A stretch of 64,000 nucleotides of DNA from assembly GCA_904394705.1 (NCBI GenBank), contig CAJFNJ010000013.1:43078-107077 (forward strand), read 5' to 3'. Each line of letters begins with the position of its first letter. Position 1 is the first letter of the stretch. The stretch is from Avimicrobium caecorum. Lineage in GTDB: Bacteria > Bacillota > Clostridia > Oscillospirales > Ruminococcaceae. The notes under the pieces were generated by a model. That model made no database searches. It had not been told where the DNA came from and was given only the letters and a program-made list of their open reading frames with translations. Below, in pieces: positions 58,839 to 64,000 of this stretch. The translations under genes and the position numbers were made by a program.

Positions 58839-59546
58839 TCAGCGCCGGGCCAGCCAGAAGCAGGACTGTTCTGCCTGGGTCATACCCAGCTTGCGCTGCA
58901 GGGAGAGGGATTTTTCGTTGTCGGTGGAGATCTGGGCAAAGGGGATCTTGCCCTGGTTGAAGTGTCGGTCGATCATGAAGCTCTCCAGATCATAGGCATA
59001 GCCGTGCCGGCGGAATTCCGGCAGCACTTCCAGAATGCCGATGCTGCCCTCGGGGTGTTCCCCGATAAAGCCCACCAGCTTATCCCCGAGGAAACCGCCG
59101 AACAGGTGTCCCCGGCGGATATGGGCGATCACCTGCTCCTCATTGAGGTGCTCATAGTGATCGGCAATCACGCCAGCCAGCTCCTCCGACGGGGTGCGGA
59201 TCTCCAGACGGCCCGCAGGTTCCGGCGGACGGTTCTCCAGATAGGCCACATGATAGTATTCAAAATCCAGCCGGAGTCCCAGCAGTTCCTCCGCCTTGCG
59301 GCAGAGGTCGGCCCGGGTGACGCTCAGCTCCCGGACATCGTCCCGTTCCAGGAGCAGGTTCAGCAGAGCCTCTCCGGGGGCATAGTCCCGGGCATAGAGC
59401 ATATAGACGCCGGAGCTTTTCTCCCGGAGCAGGACAGCGCCCCGCTCTGCCGAGAGAATCTCCGCATTGCCCCGGCGGACTGCCTCGCTCATGGCAATAT
59501 TGAGCATCCTTTCTTCATTGAGATATTTGAGTGCTTGGGTATGCAT
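58839..59546 (-). CDS. GNAT-family acetyltransferase
   Basis: A 235-residue protein. The C-terminal half is a GNAT fold with GIGILEVLPEFRRHGYAYDLE-type acetyl-CoA loop (VLPEFRRHGYA), preceded by LFGGFLGDKLVGFIGEHPEG. The N-terminal half (LNEERMLNIAMSEAVRRGNAE) is a helical extension. Substrate unknown. It lies 78 bases after cinA on the same strand and is probably in that transcript. Confidence 0.86.
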   Translation of the reverse strand: MHTQALKYLNEERMLNIAMSEAVRRGNAEILSAERGAVLLREKSSGVYMLYARDYAPGEALLNLLLERDDVRELSVTRADLCRKAEELLGLRLDFEYYHVAYLENRPPEPAGRLEIRTPSEELAGVIADHYEHLNEEQVIAHIRRGHLFGGFLGDKLVGFIGEHPEGSIGILEVLPEFRRHGYAYDLESFMIDRHFNQGKIPFAQISTDNEKSLSLQRKLGMTQAEQSCFWLARR

Positions 59547-59624
59547 GACAAAACTTCCCTTCCTGACGCTGACAGGCCGGCTGCTGCACCGGCAGAGATC
59601 AATGGTTCAAAAAATGCGTATGGG

Positions 59625-60890
59625 TTACTGTTTCTTTCCCAGTCTGCGGGCGGCAAGGAGCAGCTGGAACTGGGCTTCCAGAGCGGACCGGGTCCGGTTC
59701 GACTCCCGGACACTGCTGCCCTGGGAGCGGTAGTGGCGGGTGAGGGTGTATTCCCCGTCGGGGGTAGAGACGCCGAAGCAGACGGTGCCCACCGGCTTTT
59801 CCGGAGTGCCGCCGCCCGGTCCGGCAATGCCGGTGACCGATACGGCAAGGTCAGCTCCCATGAGCATCCGGACACCCCGTGCCATCTCGGCGGCACAGGC
59901 TTCGGATACAGCGCCGTGCTCCCGGAGGGTCTCCTCCGAAACGCCCAGCAGACCGGCCTTGACGGCGTTGGCATAGCTGCACACACCGCCGTCAAACACC
60001 TCCGATGCCCCGGCAACCGAGGTGATGGCAGCGGTGACCATACCGCCGGTGCAGCTTTCCGCGGCGGTGGCATGGAGCCCGTTTTCCCGCAGGGTGCGCA
60101 CCAGCACCTCCGAAAGGCTCTCGCCGTTCAGACTGTATGCGTGGTCGCCGAATTCGGCGGCAATCTCCCGGGCAGGGGCTTCGGTGAGGGCATAGGCTGC
60201 CTCTTCGGTATCGGCCCAGGCACGCAGACGGATCTCCACTTCGCCATCCTTGACATAGGGGGCGATGACAGGGTTCCGGGAAGCGGTCATGCGGTCATGC
60301 AGACGGCTCTCGGCTGCCGCTTCGGGGATACCGAAGATGCGTACCGACCGGGTCACCCGCTTCTGACCGGTGCGCTCACGCAGCCGGGGCAGTACCGATT
60401 CCCGGAAGATGGGCAGGCATTCCCGGGGCGGGCCGGGGAGCTGTACCAGGATCTTGCCGTCTTTCTCCAGCCAGATGCCCGGTGCGGTGCCGTTGAGGTT
60501 CACCAGGGCTTCGCCGCCCTCGGGGATCATGGCCTGCCGCCAGTTGTTGTCGGTGAGTTCCCGGCCTGTGGCAGTGAAATACTCCCGGATGCGCCGCTCT
60601 GTTTCCGGGTCCCGGACCAGCGGGACACCCATCTGCTCTGCTGCGGATTCCCGGGTGATGTCATCATAGGTGGGGCCCAGGCCGCCGATGGTCAGGATCA
60701 CATCGCTGCGGTCAAAGGCCTCTGCCAGCGTCTGGCGGATCTCAGCGGGATTGTCGCTGGTCACAGTCTGCCGGCGTACCCGCACACCGGCATCTTCCAG
60801 CCCGGCTGCGATTTCCCGGGCATTGGTATTCACAATATCACCGGTGAGCACCTCATCGCCCACCGCTATAATCTCACAGTTCAAATTCAT
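59625..60890 (-). CDS. cinA: CinA family competence/damage-inducible protein
   Basis: A 421-residue protein. The N-terminal MoCF-like domain (CEIIAVGDEVLTGDIVNTNA, GGLGPTYDDITRE) and the C-terminal PncC-type nicotinamide-nucleotide amidase domain (AESCTGGMVTAAITSVAGAS, VSVTGIAGPGGGT) are both complete, so it may take part in NMN recycling or repair of oxidised ADP-ribose compounds. ATG 60890 follows AGGAGGGA; the longer in-frame start at 60920 has no support. Confidence 0.94.
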   Translation of the reverse strand: MNLNCEIIAVGDEVLTGDIVNTNAREIAAGLEDAGVRVRRQTVTSDNPAEIRQTLAEAFDRSDVILTIGGLGPTYDDITRESAAEQMGVPLVRDPETERRIREYFTATGRELTDNNWRQAMIPEGGEALVNLNGTAPGIWLEKDGKILVQLPGPPRECLPIFRESVLPRLRERTGQKRVTRSVRIFGIPEAAAESRLHDRMTASRNPVIAPYVKDGEVEIRLRAWADTEEAAYALTEAPAREIAAEFGDHAYSLNGESLSEVLVRTLRENGLHATAAESCTGGMVTAAITSVAGASEVFDGGVCSYANAVKAGLLGVSEETLREHGAVSEACAAEMARGVRMLMGADLAVSVTGIAGPGGGTPEKPVGTVCFGVSTPDGEYTLTRHYRSQGSSVRESNRTRSALEAQFQLLLAARRLGKKQ

Positions 60891-61029
60891 TCCCTCCTGT
60901 CGGGACGCCGGAAAAACCATCCGTCTGTTCCGGTATCGTTCTGCTGAATATCAGTATATACGCATCTGTCGGATTTTTCAAATTTTTATGGGGATAAATA
61001 CAAGAAAACCCATGCATAAACTGGGAAAT

Positions 61030-61064
61030 GTGGTATAATAGCCGTAAGACGGCTATTATACCAC
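61030..61064. repeat. Perfect 16-bp palindrome carrying a -10 element on each strand
   Basis: GTGGTATAATAGCCGT-AAG-ACGGCTATTATACCAC. Each arm reads TGGTATAAT, an extended -10, on its own strand, so transcripts could start outwards-inwards in both directions. It lies in the 481-base gap between cinA and the next gene; the rest of the gap (61065-61371) shows further stems but no gene. Confidence 0.85.
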
Positions 61065-61371
61065 TTCTATGGCTGGATGATTATACCATTTGCCGTATAA
61101 AACAGTGGAATAGCCTGACTGCAGCGGACTGCTTTTGCAGTTCCGGAGGGGACGCTCCTGCGTTCCCGGAGCCTCTGGACCAGACTGCCGGGTTGCAGCC
61201 TGGGAAAGGGGGCATTCTGTCTTTCCCGGCCCGGTGAACGGGCATGGGGCGAGCTTAACCCAGCCGGACAGCGGGACAATCCCTGTCTGACCCGGGCTGG
61301 ATCAGAGAACTGTTTTCTCCGGCAAGTGGGAGTTTTTTAGAACGGATAAACCAAAGGAACGGTTGACGCAC

Positions 61372-63507
61372 ATGTCCATGGAACTGAAGAACAGAATCAA
61401 ATTGGGAATGGGTCTGCTGCTTGTGATTGCGGTGGGCCTTGCGGTCTATTTCGGCTTTTTTGCAGCCAAGGCTCCGGCAGAGATCCCGGATCTGGCAGAA
61501 CGTACCGGCACTGTGACGGTCACCCATGGCAATGCCCTGCTGGATGCCCGGATGGACGAGGCGGATTCTGCCAAGCTGATCGAACTGCTGGCCCATGCCC
61601 GGTTCTCCCCCAATGAGGAGGCCCAGATCCAGGATTACAGCGGCGGCATCCGCATTCTGTTTGCGGACGGCGGGGAGATCACCCTGCTGCGGGGCGAGGA
61701 AAAGGTCTTTGCCCGGGCGGTGAATGCCGCCGGGGAGACCGGCTATTACACCGTCAGCACCGATGTATATGAACAGGTGCGGCTGCATATCTACACTGTG
61801 TTCCCCGACGGCGTGACCTTTGAGGAACTCCAGCCCTGGTGGGACGAATACTTCTATATTGCCAGCCTGACCCTGATGGATTCCGATTTCAACTCGGCCC
61901 AGGAGATCCCGCCGGAATCAGTGGCGAAGTATACCCTGTACCAGATGATCGCGGACGGCTCCGCTGAAGGCTATCTGATCACCGGACAGAAGGGAAGCTG
62001 GTATCAGATCCCCTATTCGGAATTCCTGGGACGGGCGCAGTATTACTTTGCGGACGGCGCCAATGTTTCGCTCAAGGAGACCCGGTACTACCGGGAAGAG
62101 GATAAGTCCATGCTGTTTTCCACAGCGCAGCTCCCGGAGCTGACCGGTGAGCGGCCTGCCTTTGATGATCCGGCGGAGAACGGCGGCTACTGTCTGGTAT
62201 CGGTGCACCGGGACCTGATGGGCGTGCTCACTGCCGAGGTCTATGACTATAACGAAGTCGGCTTTACCGAGGGTGGTGTCCACACCCGTACCCATTACTT
62301 TACCATGGTCTGCGGCTCGGACGGACGCTACCGGTTTGTGAGCAAGCGCAGCCAGATCATCGACCCGGCCCAGGTGTCGGTGGAGGGCTACTTCCTGAGC
62401 ATCGGACAGATCGGTGAGATCACTCCGGAGATCGAAGCGGAATTTGCCCTGACCCAGGCGGGAATCCTGGACGGGAATATCCTGCTCTATCATATCCAGC
62501 ACACCGCATCGGGGGATCAGATGTACCTGTATGGGGTCAATCCCCGGACCGGCGGTGTGATCCGTTCGGCTGAGATTCCGGAACAGCCGGAATCCTCCGC
62601 ACTGCTCCGGGCAGAGGTCACAGCGGATGGCACGGGCGTCCTGGTCTTTGCTGAGGACCGGGTGATCCTGCTGGACAGCCGGCTCAGCCAGGTGGAGGAA
62701 CTGGTGCTTCCCGAGGAGGCCCAGGGCCTGGAATATGACTGCTCCGATGATGGGGAACAGCTCTGCTATGTGGACGACACGGGACTGTGGCTGCTCCGGA
62801 CTGAGGATACAGAGCCCATTCTGCTGGCAGCGCATCCCATCCAGCCGGAGGGCGAGCCGGAGATCCGTCTGGCACGTCCGCGGTTTATCCAGCAGGGCAG
62901 CTCGATCCTGACAGCGGAAATCCAGGACGGCAGCACCCTGTACTATACCCGGTATGATCTGGATGAGCTGGAAGAAAAGCTGGAGGAGCAGGAGGACGAC
63001 CGCAGGAAGAACCAGAAGAAGGACGATGAGGACGAAGAGATTCTCACCGGTCTGCTGGAAGGCCGGCGGGTATCCATCTATCCCGGAACAGTAATCACCG
63101 AGGTCAGCACCGATGACTATCTGGTAGCGCTGTATCCCAACCGGGACACCGAAGAACTCACCGGGTATATCGCCGGTACAGTGCATTACTTTGAAAGTGA
63201 TGCCACCTTCTCCTTTATCCTGCCGGATAACGCAGAGGCCGGTCCCCGGCTGATCCTCAATGACCGGGTCTACTACTTTGAGCAGGTCTCCCAGCCCGGA
63301 GAGGAGAATGTGGTCTTTGAGCTGAAGGTGCTGGAACTGGGCAGTGCCATGAACCGGATCTCCACCGGGCTCAAGGTGAGTAATGCCGAACCCCGAATCC
63401 TGGGCGCTGATGCTGAGGGACGGGTGCTGTTCAGCTTTGTATCGCCGTCGGGTTCGGGTATGGGAATTACCGATCCGGTCCGCCAGAAGGGAACCGAATC
63501 CAACTGA
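61372..63507 (+). CDS. Large membrane-anchored extracytoplasmic protein, possible beta-propeller
   Basis: A protein of about 711 residues. A single N-terminal membrane helix (IKLGMGLLLVIAVGLAVYFGFF) follows a basic start, so the rest should be outside the cell. The C-terminal half holds repeated beta-strand units (LLYHIQHTASGDQMYLYGVN, VLVFAEDRVILLDSRLS, GLEYDCSDDGEQLCYVDDTG) suggesting a propeller. A charged coiled segment (LEEKLEEQEDDRRKNQKKDD) interrupts it near residue 535. No family was recognised. ATG 61372 is used; a TTG at 61363, nearer to AAAGGA, is also possible. Confidence 0.78.
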   Translation: MSMELKNRIKLGMGLLLVIAVGLAVYFGFFAAKAPAEIPDLAERTGTVTVTHGNALLDARMDEADSAKLIELLAHARFSPNEEAQIQDYSGGIRILFADGGEITLLRGEEKVFARAVNAAGETGYYTVSTDVYEQVRLHIYTVFPDGVTFEELQPWWDEYFYIASLTLMDSDFNSAQEIPPESVAKYTLYQMIADGSAEGYLITGQKGSWYQIPYSEFLGRAQYYFADGANVSLKETRYYREEDKSMLFSTAQLPELTGERPAFDDPAENGGYCLVSVHRDLMGVLTAEVYDYNEVGFTEGGVHTRTHYFTMVCGSDGRYRFVSKRSQIIDPAQVSVEGYFLSIGQIGEITPEIEAEFALTQAGILDGNILLYHIQHTASGDQMYLYGVNPRTGGVIRSAEIPEQPESSALLRAEVTADGTGVLVFAEDRVILLDSRLSQVEELVLPEEAQGLEYDCSDDGEQLCYVDDTGLWLLRTEDTEPILLAAHPIQPEGEPEIRLARPRFIQQGSSILTAEIQDGSTLYYTRYDLDELEEKLEEQEDDRRKNQKKDDEDEEILTGLLEGRRVSIYPGTVITEVSTDDYLVALYPNRDTEELTGYIAGTVHYFESDATFSFILPDNAEAGPRLILNDRVYYFEQVSQPGEENVVFELKVLELGSAMNRISTGLKVSNAEPRILGADAEGRVLFSFVSPSGSGMGITDPVRQKGTESN

Positions 63508-63530
63508 CCCCCTGTAATATGGAATTTGAG

Positions 63531-63573
63531 TCGGACAGATGCCGCTGAAAGGTGTCTGTCCGATTTGTATTTT
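63531..63573 (+). terminator. Terminator after the large exported protein gene
   Basis: TCGGACAGA / TCTGTCCGA stem with T-rich tail. Confidence 0.8.
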
Positions 63574-63592
63574 CAAAAGATAAAATTTCTCC

Positions 63593-63621
63593 TTGACTAA
63601 TGGGAAAGGATATGGTAGAAT
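63593..63621 (+). promoter_or_regulatory. Promoter of the tRNA-Ser genes
   Basis: TTGACT (63593-63598), 17-base spacer, TAGAAT (63616-63621). Confidence 0.75.
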
Positions 63622-63642
63622 AGCTTACAGTTCAACCGATAT

Positions 63643-63729
63643 GGAGAGATGTCCGAGCGGTTTAAGGAGCCGGTCTTGAAAACCGGTGACTCGAAAGAGC
63701 CGTGGGTTCGAATCCCACTCTCTCCGCCA
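63643..63729 (+). tRNA. tRNA-Ser, anticodon TGA
   Basis: An 87-base class II tRNA with acceptor stem GGAGAGA/TCTCTCC, a long variable arm, and an anticodon stem CCGGT/ACCGG enclosing CTTGAAA, giving anticodon TGA. GTTCGAATC is the T loop and CCA is encoded. Confidence 0.96.
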
Positions 63730-63775
63730 ACATCGTTCCGAACAAGTTCATAATTTTATTGGTTAACTTCACTAT

Positions 63776-63866
63776 GGAGATGTACTCAAGTTGGTGAAGA
63801 GGCGCCCCTGCTAAGGGCGTAGGTCGGGAAACTGGCGCGAGGGTTCGAGTCCCTCCATCTCCGCCA
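63776..63866 (+). tRNA. tRNA-Ser, anticodon GCT
   Basis: A 91-base class II tRNA with acceptor stem GGAGATG/CATCTCC and anticodon stem CGCCC/GGGCG enclosing CTGCTAA (anticodon GCT), a long variable arm, T loop GTTCGAGTC and encoded CCA. It lies 46 bases after the first tRNA-Ser, probably in one transcript. Confidence 0.96.
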
Positions 63867-63886
63867 AATAAAAGAGCACCCAAAGG

Positions 63887-63979
63887 GTTAAGCCCCATAG
63901 GTACACAATGTGGACCTATGGGGCTTAACGCCGTGTATGGGGAAAATTAGGGCTTGTGGAGCACCACAGGCTCTAATTT
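63887..63979. repeat. Two adjacent long palindromes after the tRNA genes
   Basis: First: GTTAAGCCCCATAGGT / ACCTATGGGGCTTAAC, perfect over 16 bp (63887-63929). Second: AAATTAGGGCTTGTGG / CCACAGGCTCTAATTT, 16 pairs with two G-T, loop AGCA (63944-63979). Neither is followed by a T-run, so both are poor terminators. They may belong to an element or gene beyond the window edge. Confidence 0.75.
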
Positions 63980-64000
63980 CTTATTTAACAGGACAACTAC

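Noticed and set aside
61028..61237. Short plus-strand frame after the 61 kb palindrome
   Set aside because: No ribosome binding site and no recognisable protein features.

Overview
The window looks like chromosomal DNA of a GC-rich Gram-positive anaerobe of the Bacillota, class Clostridia, probably near the Oscillospiraceae/Ruminococcaceae. The basis is a spoIID sporulation gene, PyrR-type RNA attenuation before pyrB, strong AGGAGG ribosome binding sites, TTGACA-17-TATAAT promoters, many lipobox lipoproteins, and family content (DUF1846, UPF0210/UPF0237, DUF1385, DUF4358). The genus cannot be fixed from sequence reading alone. No phage, transposase, CRISPR array or rRNA was seen.

The most distinctive content is a six-member family of secreted proteins in two loci. 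Locus 1 (about 4.0-10.2 kb) holds three members, interrupted by a Cys-rich pentapeptide-repeat protein and a lipoprotein. Locus 2 (about 32.6-38.2 kb) holds three more, two of them a tandem duplication. All have an AFA-type signal peptide and a shared C-terminal domain. Five end exactly in N-P-D-T-G-R-stop: a sorting-signal-like motif without the hydrophobic segment and basic tail that a sortase substrate needs. In each of these five the stop codon lies in the 5' arm of a hairpin. In four of the five further short-loop hairpins follow, several built from a shared module whose outer bases are constant while the stem varies with compensatory changes. The sixth member lacks both the NPDTGR end and the hairpins. 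Five of the six promoters are preceded by repeated TTACAAA-like boxes, and codon use suggests high expression. I regard this linked protein end plus 3' hairpin array as the best candidate for an undescribed system; its function is unknown.

The rest is mostly housekeeping. From the left: spoIID (cut by the window edge), a DUF1846 protein behind a leader with a terminator hairpin, and a ferredoxin-type aldo/keto reductase. After locus 1 come a three-gene membrane operon, a lipoprotein, a ppx-ppk1 polyphosphate operon, and pyrB fused to a PyrI-like zinc domain. Then come a frameshifted small gene, a cytidine deaminase-like enzyme, sfsA, a ybaK/UPF0210/UPF0237 cluster, nadE, a PHP phosphatase with mnmA, a flippase with a COG2426 protein, ridA and an L-threonine aldolase.

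After locus 2 come a C69 dipeptidase, a branching-enzyme homologue that has lost catalytic residues, two cation/proton antiporter genes flanking a lysR gene (one internally deleted), an isochorismatase, prmC, and a DUF1385 gene with an apparent AUA start. A two-component system, several lipoproteins, a nitroreductase, an XRE regulator, a histidine phosphatase, a LUD protein, rmuC, cinA with an acetyltransferase, a large exported protein and two tRNA-Ser genes follow. Two long palindromes close the window.
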